From an uncultured Mollicutes bacterium (lineage in GTDB: Bacteria > Bacillota_I > Bacilli_A > Acholeplasmatales > Anaeroplasmataceae), in assembly GCA_947174785.1 (NCBI GenBank), contig CAMWKG010000012.1:1-47697 (forward strand): a stretch of DNA of 47,697 nt. Direction: 5' to 3'. Made by a program: the position numbers and the translations under genes. This document shows, in pieces, positions 25,206 through 33,716 of the stretch (position 1 is its first letter; every line of letters begins with the position of its first letter). The notes under the pieces are model-generated. The model was not told the DNA's origin, did no database searches, and saw nothing but the letters and a program-made list of their open reading frames with translations.

Positions 25206-25235
25206 ATTATATCATAATTTTTTTGTATATAACAA
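25206..25235 (-). promoter_or_regulatory. Promoter of the MBOAT operon
   Basis: TTGTTA (25230-25235), an 18-bp spacer and TATAAT (25206-25211) on the minus strand. Confidence 0.6.
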
Positions 25236-25281
25236 GGAAAAATATTACATTGACTAGATATATCCATAAAAGAATTAGGTA

Positions 25282-25320
25282 TAGTTATAAAAAAGACTAT
25301 GAATCTAATTTTCATAGTCT
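25282..25320 (-). terminator. Terminator of the aminotransferase/cytidylyltransferase operon
   Basis: Perfect 10-bp stem AGACTATGAA/TTCATAGTCT followed by TTTTTTATAAC on the minus strand. Confidence 0.85.
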
Positions 25321-25371
25321 AATAAATTTTGTATTATTTTTAACACAAGAAAAATAATATGTACAAAACTA

Positions 25372-26673
25372 TTACATAGCTTTATTATGAGCTTCTAAAA
25401 TCTCAGAAACCTTTTTACTTAGCTTTTCCTCAAGATAATAATTATCATTTCCTGTATTTATAGAATGTACAAAATTAACCAATTCTGTTCTCAATCCTTC
25501 ACCATCAAGCTTATAAAAATATCTTTTGTTATAGGCTTGATTTTCAAAGCGAATCTCAAAGTATTCTGTTTTCCACCATGGTGCTGGAACGTATATATAT
25601 CCTTTAGTTCCTGCAATTCTCAAATCTCCTTCTGATTTCACACCAACACCAACATTAACAGTTGCCACTGCATTATCGTAAGTAAAATTGATTTTTGTAA
25701 AAATATCTTTCATTTCGGTTGAATGAAGTGTATTAAAAGAAATTGTCTTATATTCGGTTCCAAGAATTTTCAAAACTGGGAGTAATCCAAATGGTCCCCA
25801 TATAGTCATACTTGTACCAAAATTGGTTTCTTTAAGCCAATCATACATTTCCTGACTAGTACATGTGGAGTCAATAGATTTTATTTCTCCAATAATTCCA
25901 CTTTTAATTAACAAAACCAATCTAGAAAAAGCCAAAGAATACGCTGTTTTAATTGAGTCATAAAGACATAGTTTGTTTTTATGTGCCAACAGAAATACTT
26001 CTTCTGCCTCTTCTTTTTTTAATGCAACAGGCGAATCACATATAACATGCTTTCCGGCTTCTAAAGCAAGCTTAATATATTTATATCTATCTACAGGCTT
26101 ACAAGCAATGTAAATTGCATCTGTTTCTTTTAATAGAGAGCTTATATCTTTTGCCAAAGGAAAATCAACTATTCTTTTATTCATAGCGCTATCTAAATAA
26201 ACACTATGTATCTCTAAGCCATCAATATAATCTACCTCATTTAATAATTTAACCATAGATGGATCAGAACCAATCACTCCAAGCTTCACATTCTTTTTGG
26301 AACGAATCATCGTGCTTGAAATTCCTTCAGTTCTAGGTAAATAAACCACATGACAATATTCATTTAAATAATCAAATTTTCCAATCCAATCTGAGCCAAT
26401 AGCAAAAATATCAACATTGTTTCGTTTTATATCATCAATCTTTTGACCTTCATATTCTTCAGGAAAAACTTCATCGGCTAATCCTGTTGCCTTCACTGCT
26501 TCAATTCGTTCCATTAAGGATTGTTGAACATTAATTTTTCCTCTAGTGATATCAAAATTTTCTGTAGTGACTCCTACAATTAAGTAATCTCCTAAAGCCT
26601 TTGCTTTCTTTAGTAAATTGATGTGTCCTTGATGCAAATGATCAAATGTACCATAAGTTATTATTTTAATCAT
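25372..26673 (-). CDS. Fusion of TagD-like cytidylyltransferase and Gfo/Idh/MocA-like domain
   Basis: A 433-aa two-domain protein. Residues 1-~128 closely follow CTP:glycerol-3-phosphate cytidylyltransferase: GTFDHLHQGH (H14, H17), SDWIGKFDYL and YLPRTEGISSTMI. Residues ~130-433 resemble Gfo/Idh/MocA oxidoreductases (LALEAGKHVICDSPVAL, then the beta-sheet domain). The nucleotide loop lacks the usual GxGxxG (VIGSDPSM), and the EKP motif with its catalytic Lys is DSP. The second domain may therefore not be a standard dehydrogenase. It follows the HisC-like gene by 9 bp. It probably makes a CDP-activated small alcohol for the TagF-like transferase at 29440. Ribosome site AGGAG. Confidence 0.82.
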   Translation of the reverse strand: MIKIITYGTFDHLHQGHINLLKKAKALGDYLIVGVTTENFDITRGKINVQQSLMERIEAVKATGLADEVFPEEYEGQKIDDIKRNNVDIFAIGSDWIGKFDYLNEYCHVVYLPRTEGISSTMIRSKKNVKLGVIGSDPSMVKLLNEVDYIDGLEIHSVYLDSAMNKRIVDFPLAKDISSLLKETDAIYIACKPVDRYKYIKLALEAGKHVICDSPVALKKEEAEEVFLLAHKNKLCLYDSIKTAYSLAFSRLVLLIKSGIIGEIKSIDSTCTSQEMYDWLKETNFGTSMTIWGPFGLLPVLKILGTEYKTISFNTLHSTEMKDIFTKINFTYDNAVATVNVGVGVKSEGDLRIAGTKGYIYVPAPWWKTEYFEIRFENQAYNKRYFYKLDGEGLRTELVNFVHSINTGNDNYYLEEKLSKKVSEILEAHNKAM

Positions 26674-26682
26674 ACTAAGCTC

Positions 26683-27738
26683 CTATTTATCACATTTTAA
26701 TAAACAATCCATGAAAAACTTCATAGCCTCTATTGAGCCAGTGGATACTCTTATGTATTTTCTTAACATCTCATTCCCATACGCATGTACTAATACATTA
26801 TACTCCTTCTCAAGCTTGTCACTGACAACATGAGCATCTGTTTTTGTTTCAATGAAAATGAAATTTCCTTTACTCTCCATGCATTTATAATTATTTTCTT
26901 TTAATAAATTAAGGGTATATTCTTTTCCTTTGCGTTCAGATTCTATAAGTCTATCAATTAAATCTGGATGATCTAAAATTTTTTCTCCAAATAATAAGGC
27001 AAAAGAGTTAACATCAAAGGTTAATCTAGCAGTTTTAACATATTCTATTAACTTCTTATTTCCTATCACTACGCCCAATCTACATGCAGCCATAGAAAAT
27101 AATTTGGAAAATGTCCTCATAACTAACACATTGTCATATTTAAAAACATGATTCAAAAATGTTTTATCATAAAAATAATGATATGCCTCATCAACAATAA
27201 CTAAAGCATTATATTTAGCAGCTTTCGTAACGATCGCTTCTATCTCGCTATTTGAATATACATTTCCAACTGGGTTGTTTGGATTAACTAAAACAACAAC
27301 TCTAGTATCTTCATTAATGGCATCTAAAATCTTGTTGATGTCTAATGTTAAATCATCATTATAAGGAACAGGAACATGCTTTAATCCCAAAATATTACAA
27401 TTTACCCAATACATTTCAAATGATGGTGAAACTGTTACAACATTTTTATTTTTCTCACCGAATATTTCAAGTAGATAACGTATTGCCATATCTAATCCAT
27501 TTGTTGCAATTACATTCTCAAAACCAACACCAATAAAGTCACTGTATTTTTTCAAGAATCTATCTTGCTCGGGATATATACTCAAAAATTGAGGTGTAAC
27601 TTCTTTAAGAACTTCATCAACAAACTCTTTTGGTAAACCTTCGGGATTTTCATTCATATCATATCTATGACAATGATATCTATTTTGTCTTGGAAAGACT
27701 CTTTTAGTTTTTAAAATGTTCTCATTTACGTATACCAT
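26683..27738 (-). CDS. HisC-like class I/II PLP aminotransferase
   Basis: A 351-aa fold-type I PLP enzyme. VVLVNPNNPVGN, VDEAYHYF and MRTFSKLFSMAACRLG (Schiff-base Lys) match histidinol-phosphate aminotransferases and related enzymes such as L-threonine-phosphate decarboxylase (CobD). No his or cob genes are nearby. Being co-transcribed with the cytidylyltransferase fusion, it probably aminates a small phosphorylated or keto precursor of the CDP-linked substituent; that is inference. ATG at 27738 has AAGGAG upstream, and a strong promoter lies at 27870-27899. The promoter separates this operon from the polysaccharide operon although both are on the same strand. Confidence 0.82.
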   Translation of the reverse strand: MVYVNENILKTKRVFPRQNRYHCHRYDMNENPEGLPKEFVDEVLKEVTPQFLSIYPEQDRFLKKYSDFIGVGFENVIATNGLDMAIRYLLEIFGEKNKNVVTVSPSFEMYWVNCNILGLKHVPVPYNDDLTLDINKILDAINEDTRVVVLVNPNNPVGNVYSNSEIEAIVTKAAKYNALVIVDEAYHYFYDKTFLNHVFKYDNVLVMRTFSKLFSMAACRLGVVIGNKKLIEYVKTARLTFDVNSFALLFGEKILDHPDLIDRLIESERKGKEYTLNLLKENNYKCMESKGNFIFIETKTDAHVVSDKLEKEYNVLVHAYGNEMLRKYIRVSTGSIEAMKFFMDCLLKCDK

Positions 27739-27869
27739 ATTTGATTCTCCTTGAATAAAAATAAATGTAAGCTTACTTATCTTACTTTATTAAATTTTAG
27801 ATTTTTTAGTCTTGATCTAATAAACAAGAGTCTATATATAAAATATTTTCTTATCCATTCTCAATCCTA

Positions 27870-27899
27870 ATTTTACACCTTTTTTTAAAAAGATGTCAA
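27870..27899 (-). promoter_or_regulatory. Promoter of the aminotransferase/cytidylyltransferase operon
   Basis: Consensus TTGACA (27894-27899), an 18-bp spacer and TAAAAT (27870-27875). A leader of about 125 nt follows before the ATG. Confidence 0.7.
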
Positions 27900-27922
27900 C
27901 ATTCGTTATAGCTTCTTATAAT

Positions 27923-27954
27923 AACTAATCTTTCAATCTCACCAAAGATTAGTT
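27923..27954 (-). terminator. Hairpin after the flippase gene (possible terminator of the polysaccharide operon)
   Basis: Perfect 11-bp inverted repeat AACTAATCTTT/AAAGATTAGTT with a 10-nt loop, 8 bp after the wzx stop. The minus-strand tail is only ATTATAAG, so termination may be incomplete. Confidence 0.55.
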
Positions 27955-27962
27955 TAAAGATC

Positions 27963-29465
27963 TTAAGAATTTCTTTTTATTAAAGATAATGCTTTATTTT
28001 TAATCACTTTAAATTCTTTTGTTTTAAAGAAAATTAATAAATTTATTACTGTCGGAACAGATACAGAAATTAATAACTTAATAAACAAATTTAAATAGCT
28101 TACAGAAAAACTAGAAACTAAATAATAGCTTAAGCAGCCTTCTAAACTTACGAGAACAAAGAAAGAAACAAATAATATAACTAATCTTTTCTTTTGCTCA
28201 AAAAATTTAAATCCTACACGATGTATTCGTATAAATAAGGATATTGTATTGGATAACAAAGTACCAATGATTGCTCCACCAACTCCTATCCATAATACGA
28301 GTACAATCGAAACAACAACATTAACGCCTTCTACAATTAATGTAATCCACTTTTCTGTTTTAAACAATCCTTTAGACAGGATAACCATAGAGAAAGGCTG
28401 GTAGATAGAATGAATGAAGAAATCAACAACAAATATTATTAATATATATTTTTCTAAAAGTAACCCTTCTCCAAAAAACAAGGTGATAAAGTCATCTGTA
28501 AGATTTAATAAACATAATGCACATATTGAAGACAGAAAAAACTGAAATAGAAAATAGCTAAACATATATTTTTCTATATTTGGATTTTTCTCTTCAAACA
28601 TCTTTCCAAAAGGTATTTTGATAATTTCTACTGAAATTAAAATAAAGGATAATACAGAAACAAATATCAAATTGTAATTTGAAAATACTGCGAGAACCGA
28701 AATACCAATAAGTGAGGAAATTATAACACTATCTGTTGAGGAATATAAAAAATTTGCAAGTCTCATAGGAATCAAATCAAAAAGATTTTTCTTGATATAT
28801 TTTTTATCCTCTTCGTTTATCTTATCTCTACTAAATAAATTTGAATACTTTTTACGCGAAATTATAGTTACAATAGCTATAGTTAATAAATTCTTAACAA
28901 GAATAGCACATGCATAAATATAATAATTTTTCCAATAAACAACTGCTAAAATACGGATGGTAAATGAAAGAATTAAAGCGCCTAACTCTATAAAGTTTAA
29001 TATATACTTTTTTTCTTCTACTTCTAATAGAATCTGTTCAGAGGTAGCCATATAGGTTATAGCAATACCAAGCACTTCTATATAAAATACAATTCTTAAA
29101 AAATTTATATCAAAAGTAGAATCCTTTACAAAGATATTTATAAAAGGTAAAAGTAAAGCACCGACCACAATCACTAACAACGCTATCGATTTAAATAATT
29201 TGTTCGTGAAATTGAGAATTCCTCTTATTCTTTCTTCATTTGAATTAACCAAATGAGCATACAAGCAGGTTTGAATAACAACACCCAGACCCAAATCAGC
29301 TAAATTTAAAAATGACAATAAATCTGTAAACAAGCTGTTTAGTCCCAAGTATTCTTTTCCAAGATACTGAATGATTAGCTTTCGAACCACAAAAGAGAAT
29401 AACAAACTTATTATTTTGCATGCAAAGCTAGTAATTAAATTAATAGATAATCTTTTTGTCTTCAT
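27963..29465 (-). CDS. Wzx-type polysaccharide flippase
   Basis: A 500-aa membrane protein with about 12-14 hydrophobic segments and the MATE-like oligosaccharide flippase pattern. The N-terminus has FVVRKLIIQYLGKEYLGLN, followed by LNLADLGLGVVIQ, as in Firmicutes Wzx proteins. It moves undecaprenyl-linked repeat units across the membrane for Wzy polymerisation. It is the last gene of the operon and overlaps the TagF-like gene by 26 bp. The hairpin at 27923-27954 follows. Confidence 0.88.
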   Translation of the reverse strand: MKTKRLSINLITSFACKIISLLFSFVVRKLIIQYLGKEYLGLNSLFTDLLSFLNLADLGLGVVIQTCLYAHLVNSNEERIRGILNFTNKLFKSIALLVIVVGALLLPFINIFVKDSTFDINFLRIVFYIEVLGIAITYMATSEQILLEVEEKKYILNFIELGALILSFTIRILAVVYWKNYYIYACAILVKNLLTIAIVTIISRKKYSNLFSRDKINEEDKKYIKKNLFDLIPMRLANFLYSSTDSVIISSLIGISVLAVFSNYNLIFVSVLSFILISVEIIKIPFGKMFEEKNPNIEKYMFSYFLFQFFLSSICALCLLNLTDDFITLFFGEGLLLEKYILIIFVVDFFIHSIYQPFSMVILSKGLFKTEKWITLIVEGVNVVVSIVLVLWIGVGGAIIGTLLSNTISLFIRIHRVGFKFFEQKKRLVILFVSFFVLVSLEGCLSYYLVSSFSVSYLNLFIKLLISVSVPTVINLLIFFKTKEFKVIKNKALSLIKRNS

Positions 29466-30780
29466 AGTCTACACCCAAATAATTTAGTATACTTTGACTT
29501 GCGGTTTTTTGATTTTTTTCATAGTAATTCAAATATCTGTTAAATGCCTGTTCACGAATTTCTTTTTTGTCATCAACAAAACTGCCATCATCAATAGCTT
29601 TAATAAACCGCTCTAAAGCTTCATAATTATCCCCTTCTATTTCATATGTACCATAAATTAGTTCTTGACCAATAGAATTAAACCTTTGAGAATCTCTTCT
29701 TAAAAACACAATTGGTTTGTTTTCATAATAATACTCTGCAACAAAAGATTCAGAATCTAATATCATACACACAGATCGATCAAATTCGCTAAAATAATTT
29801 CCTTTAGAGCTTACCTCTGCATTTTCTAAATTCTTCCATTCTTCTATATAATTTAAATATTCATCATAAGATTGAAACACACCCTTTTGAATCGTAGTCC
29901 TTGCAAGTACGGGATGTGGTCTAAATATCCAATGTATATTTTTATATTTCTTAGCCATTTCCAAGAAAAAAGAATAGTTTTTATCAAAGGTAGAATATTG
30001 TTGTCCCAAATCAAAAATAGAGTGATGAGGTGCATACAATATGCAATTCCGTTCTACAGCTATTTCTGGTTTTTCAGAGTCAAAAAAGTAATCCATTTTC
30101 GGATATCCAACATCGACTCTATTAAAATAATTAAGTAATTTATTTGTTTTTTTAGCTAAATCAATACTATATTGAATATCAAAAATATAATTAAATAAAT
30201 GCAAAGAAAGCATTTCAAACACCAAATAATCTATTTTAGATAAGAAAAATCCATATGGTATATACGCAGTCAATTTATTCGTTTTAATATGGTTTAATCT
30301 TAAATTTTTAGGGAAATTCGTTTCATATGGACTTAAGAATAAAATTATATCATATGAATTTATATTTACTTTCTTATTGTTAATTATATAGTTAAAACCA
30401 TTTTGTTCACAAAAATCCTTTGTTTTTTTAATGCGATTCTCACGCATTTCTTTAGATGTTCCATCATTAAAATCATGTATAATAATTGTGCTGGACAAGC
30501 CTTTTTGTTTTAATTCCTGGTATAATTCATTAATAGACCAAATAGAATCATCCCAAAGTAATATAGCCACTTTTTTATTCGGCTTTGCTTTTAATTTTCT
30601 GCTAATTTTATTTGTATTCTTTGTGGCCATTTTGCAATAAAAATTAGGAAAGAGCTTTATGATAACATTAAAAAAACGATATTTAATAAATGTTTTTCCA
30701 CTCAATTTGTAAATCCAATAAAAGGGCAAACAGCATATTGTATATATTAAATTTAAAATCCACTTAATGAATTTCTTCAT
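29440..30780 (-). CDS. CDP-glycerol glycerophosphotransferase-like protein (TagB/TagF family)
   Basis: A 446-aa protein with an N-terminal hydrophobic/amphipathic segment (about 6-27) and a GT-B-like C-terminal domain. ILYAPHHS, HWIFRPHPVL and the SESFVAEYYYENKPIVFLRR segment are the TagB/TagF signatures; the two His motifs are catalytic in TagF. These enzymes transfer glycerol-phosphate or ribitol-phosphate from CDP donors, and capsule relatives add phosphodiester-linked side groups. The TagD-like fusion protein at 25372 is the obvious donor source. The start at 30780 has AAGGG 10 bp upstream; a GTG three codons earlier is too close to it. Overlaps the acetyltransferase gene upstream. Confidence 0.85.
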   Translation of the reverse strand: MKKFIKWILNLIYTICCLPFYWIYKLSGKTFIKYRFFNVIIKLFPNFYCKMATKNTNKISRKLKAKPNKKVAILLWDDSIWSINELYQELKQKGLSSTIIIHDFNDGTSKEMRENRIKKTKDFCEQNGFNYIINNKKVNINSYDIILFLSPYETNFPKNLRLNHIKTNKLTAYIPYGFFLSKIDYLVFEMLSLHLFNYIFDIQYSIDLAKKTNKLLNYFNRVDVGYPKMDYFFDSEKPEIAVERNCILYAPHHSIFDLGQQYSTFDKNYSFFLEMAKKYKNIHWIFRPHPVLARTTIQKGVFQSYDEYLNYIEEWKNLENAEVSSKGNYFSEFDRSVCMILDSESFVAEYYYENKPIVFLRRDSQRFNSIGQELIYGTYEIEGDNYEALERFIKAIDDGSFVDDKKEIREQAFNRYLNYYEKNQKTASQSILNYLGVDYEDKKIIY

Positions 30781-31276
30781 TCTTTTCACACCCTTTTAAG
30801 ATTGCATACCAATTCAAATTATAAATTTTGTTTTTTATATAAATTGCCTGGCGAAATGTTCCTTCAAATTCAAATCCGCATTTTAGATAAAATTTGTTTG
30901 CTCTAATATTATCCTCTACTACATTCAAATAAATTCTATTTAAATTTAATGTGTTAAATCCGTAATCTAGTATTTCTTTAGTAGCTTCAAGAGCAAGCCC
31001 TTTTCCGTGTACTTCCTTAGAGGTTATAATAGCATATTCTGCTACCTTTGTTTTTGAATCAATATTCTTAAGAGAAATTGTCCCAACCCAGCGGTCTTGA
31101 TTATCTACAATTGCGAAATGCTTAGATAAAGAATCCTTTAAACTATTACGTATGAAATTTTTACAATCATCAATGGTCATATTGCTTCCATCAATATTCA
31201 TATACTGATTAACATCTTTATCCTTTAAGCATTCCAACATCAAAGATGCATCACTTTCTTTTAATTCTCTTAACAT
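30764..31276 (-). CDS. GNAT acetyltransferase (RimJ/RimL-like)
   Basis: A 170-aa N-acetyltransferase of the GNAT superfamily. The acetyl-CoA loop region is ITSKEVHGKGLALEATKEIL (about 86-105), followed by LNLNRIYLNVVEDNIRANKFYLKCGFEFEG, typical of RimL-like sugar acetyltransferases. Placed directly after the FdtB/QdtB-like aminotransferase, it is the likely enzyme acetylating the 3-amino group of the dTDP-sugar. A hexapeptide acetyltransferase usually does this in Fdt/Qdt pathways, and one also exists at 35608, so the roles could be swapped. The ribosome site is weak. Confidence 0.8.
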   Translation of the reverse strand: MLRELKESDASLMLECLKDKDVNQYMNIDGSNMTIDDCKNFIRNSLKDSLSKHFAIVDNQDRWVGTISLKNIDSKTKVAEYAIITSKEVHGKGLALEATKEILDYGFNTLNLNRIYLNVVEDNIRANKFYLKCGFEFEGTFRQAIYIKNKIYNLNWYAILKGCEKNEEIH

Positions 31277-31296
31277 ATATATTTCACATCCAAAAT

Positions 31297-32391
31297 CTAA
31301 AATTCATTTAAAGCTTTAATTACATATTGAATTTCTTCTTCTGTCATACCATAATACATAGGTATACTTAATTCTGTTGAAGAAATTTCTTCAGCAAGCG
31401 GCAATGCTCCTTTAGGAATATTTAAATCCGCATATGCTCCTTGTAGGTGCATTGGTGTTGGATAATGCTTGTTTGTTCCAATTCCTTTTTCATTTAAATA
31501 TTTTTCTAAAGCATCTCTTTCATCACATCTTACCGCAAAAATATGCCAAATATGATAATTATCCTTATGTACTACAGGTAACTTAATTTTTGGATTATGA
31601 ATTCCAGAAAGATATTTTTTTGCAATTTCATTTCGATTCGCATTCCATTTATCCAAATAATCCAATTTGATATTTAAAAATCCACACTGGATTTCATCAA
31701 GTCTAGAATTATTTCCCTTATAGATATGATGATATTTATAGTCAGACCCATAGCAAGATAGTGCAGCAACTTTAATTGCTAGCTCCTTATCGTTAGTAGT
31801 AACTGCTCCACCATCTCCCAAAGCTCCTAAATTCTTACCTGGATACATACTAAATCCTGCCGCATCTCCTAAAGAGCCAGCCTTTTTTCCTTTGTATGTA
31901 GCACCATGAGCTTGGGCAGCATCCTCAATAACCTTTAAATTATATTTTTTTGCAAGCTTCAAAATTGGATCCATATCACAGCATTGTCCATATAAATGAA
32001 CTGCCATAATAGCTTTAGTTTTTGAAGTTATTTTTTCTTCTATTAATGAAGGATTAATATTATATTCCTCTAAAATAGGCTCCACAAATACTGGTGTTGC
32101 TCCCACATAGGTTGCAGCTAAAGCCGTAGCAATAAAAGTATTTGAAGGAACTATAACTTCATCGCCTTCGCCTATTCCATAAGCCTTTAAAATAAGCATA
32201 AGAGCATCTAAGCCATTTCCTACTCCAATACAATATTTTGTTCCGCAATATTCTGCAAATTTTTCATTGAACTTCTTATATTCCTTTCCTTGAATATAAT
32301 TAGAATCATTATACATTTCTTCAAACTTATTTAAAACTTGATCTTTTATTTCTGCTTGCATTGGCGCAAAGCTTACCCATGATACTTTCAT
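31297..32391 (-). CDS. DegT/DnrJ/EryC1/StrS sugar aminotransferase (FdtB/QdtB-like)
   Basis: A 364-aa PLP enzyme of the sugar aminotransferase family. [30 protein letters not shown] and [17 protein letters not shown] (PLP Lys) are diagnostic, and the N-terminus and the [11 protein letters not shown] segment fit FdtB/QdtB/DesV-type 3-aminotransferases. It would convert dTDP-3-keto-6-deoxyhexose to the 3-amino sugar using glutamate. The gene before it encodes the matching 3,4-ketoisomerase, 1 bp away. Alternative: a 4-aminotransferase, but the ketoisomerase argues for C-3. Confidence 0.88.
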   Translation of the reverse strand: MKVSWVSFAPMQAEIKDQVLNKFEEMYNDSNYIQGKEYKKFNEKFAEYCGTKYCIGVGNGLDALMLILKAYGIGEGDEVIVPSNTFIATALAATYVGATPVFVEPILEEYNINPSLIEEKITSKTKAIMAVHLYGQCCDMDPILKLAKKYNLKVIEDAAQAHGATYKGKKAGSLGDAAGFSMYPGKNLGALGDGGAVTTNDKELAIKVAALSCYGSDYKYHHIYKGNNSRLDEIQCGFLNIKLDYLDKWNANRNEIAKKYLSGIHNPKIKLPVVHKDNYHIWHIFAVRCDERDALEKYLNEKGIGTNKHYPTPMHLQGAYADLNIPKGALPLAEEISSTELSIPMYYGMTEEEIQYVIKALNEF

Positions 32392-32392
32392 A

Positions 32393-32800
32393 TTAATTAT
32401 CCTTCTTTCTAGTCAATTTTATAAATTCATCATAATTGCGAATATAGTCTTTTTCGTTATAGCATTCAGAAGCTAACACCAATAATACTGCGTCCTTTGA
32501 AAAGTCATACATTTCACGCCACATATTATGGGACACATATAATCCTTCTGTGGGCTTATCTAAAAGCACTTCTGCAGTATCTGTACCATTGTCCAAATGT
32601 ATTTTACATGATCCGTGAATACATATTAAAATTTGTTGCAATTCTTTATGCGCATGAAATCCACGTCTTTCTCCTGATTTAGTGCCATATAAATAATAAA
32701 CTCTTTTAATTTGAAATGGCAATTCTTTATTATCTTCTAATGCAACGAGCATTCCTCTTTGATCGCCGTGCTCTTGAAATTTAATTATTTTATATTCCAT
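32393..32800 (-). CDS. dTDP-4-keto-6-deoxyglucose 3,4-ketoisomerase (FdtA/QdtA-like cupin)
   Basis: A 135-aa cupin of the WxcM/FdtA family. [39 protein letters not shown] with the catalytic His pair, and [13 protein letters not shown] are the standard blocks. It moves the keto group of dTDP-4-keto-6-deoxyglucose from C-4 to C-3. Whether the product has galacto (FdtA) or gluco (QdtA) configuration cannot be told by eye. AGGTGA precedes the ATG. Rml enzymes upstream feed it and the aminotransferase downstream uses its product. Confidence 0.9.
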   Translation of the reverse strand: MEYKIIKFQEHGDQRGMLVALEDNKELPFQIKRVYYLYGTKSGERRGFHAHKELQQILICIHGSCKIHLDNGTDTAEVLLDKPTEGLYVSHNMWREMYDFSKDAVLLVLASECYNEKDYIRNYDEFIKLTRKKDN

Positions 32801-32804
32801 ATTC

Positions 32805-33716
32805 TCACCTATGCTTTACCTTATAACGATATTTAAATAGCATGCAATCTGGATATAAAAGAAGTTTAAAAACATTCTTTTTAGAAATGTTCCTATATAT
32901 ATACAATTCCTTTGCAAACTTTGAATATCTTCTTTTTTTTCTTGATAATCTAGTATCCTTAGATAAATTTGAATAGAACAATACCATATCTTTGGCAACA
33001 CCCTTACTTACTTTTTTTTGGTAAGCCGTACGATATAAGATGGTAGACGTTTCCATATAAAATAACTTTTCGCCACTCATTAAAAGCTTATAATAAAATG
33101 GCAAATCTTCTACTAAGCGATATCTATAATCAAAATCACACTGAAGAAATAATTCTTTAGTAAAATATGTATTGCATCCTCCAATAAAGTTTTGTTTAGT
33201 TAAAATATACTCAATAATTGATAAATTATCCTTTTTTAAAATGGCAACTTCTGCTGGTGATGGATTTTCAGAAAATACTTGCTTGTCTTCAGAATCTTCA
33301 TTAAAATTCAAACGCTTTGTTGTTACAAATTTTGCTTTATTATCTATAAAAAAATTCACAATATTACGAATCGTACTTTTTTCATAAAATAAATCATCAA
33401 AGGCTAAAGGAAGAATGATCTTTCCTTTCGCTTCCTTAATTCCGTTTGCGGCATTAATAACTGTCCCTTGATTTATAGAATTTCTTAAAAGTTTATAAGA
33501 GATATTAGCAGAGCCAGATAATCTCGCTTTTACTCTTTCAACAAAATCATTATACGCATTAATTTCACTACAATCATCGGTAAAAATAACTTCTATGGCT
33601 GGATAATCTTGCATAGCAATGCTATTGATACAATCTTCAAAAAACTGAAAGTTATTATAAGAACAGCATACTACTGACACGATATCGCCAAAAACTATAT
33701 CACTTTCGGTTTCCAT
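32805..33716 (-). CDS. Glycosyltransferase family 2
   Basis: A 303-aa GT-A enzyme. VSVVCCSYNNFQFFEDCINS, EVIFTDDCSE (first Asp pair) and the LPLAFDDLFY segment with the DxD-like DD define GT2. The later VEDLPFYYKLL matches the ED(L)xxxxR-type acceptor motif region. It probably adds one sugar of the repeat unit on the cytoplasmic face. The start lies inside the end of rmlB (17-bp overlap) with GGAG 7 bp upstream, so translation is coupled. Confidence 0.88.
   Translation of the reverse strand: METESDIVFGDIVSVVCCSYNNFQFFEDCINSIAMQDYPAIEVIFTDDCSEINAYNDFVERVKARLSGSANISYKLLRNSINQGTVINAANGIKEAKGKIILPLAFDDLFYEKSTIRNIVNFFIDNKAKFVTTKRLNFNEDSEDKQVFSENPSPAEVAILKKDNLSIIEYILTKQNFIGGCNTYFTKELFLQCDFDYRYRLVEDLPFYYKLLMSGEKLFYMETSTILYRTAYQKKVSKGVAKDMVLFYSNLSKDTRLSRKKRRYSKFAKELYIYRNISKKNVFKLLLYPDCMLFKYRYKVKHR

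Noticed and set aside
25372-26673. Sequencing error or two separate genes merged into one frame
   Set aside because: Both halves are in one uninterrupted frame with a short natural linker (about 125-132) and no internal ribosome site at the junction, so a genuine fusion is preferred.
27870-27962. One continuous transcript from the polysaccharide operon through the aminotransferase operon
   Set aside because: A hairpin follows wzx and a consensus promoter (TTGACA-18-TAAAAT) precedes the aminotransferase gene, so separate transcription is more likely, though read-through past the weak terminator is possible.
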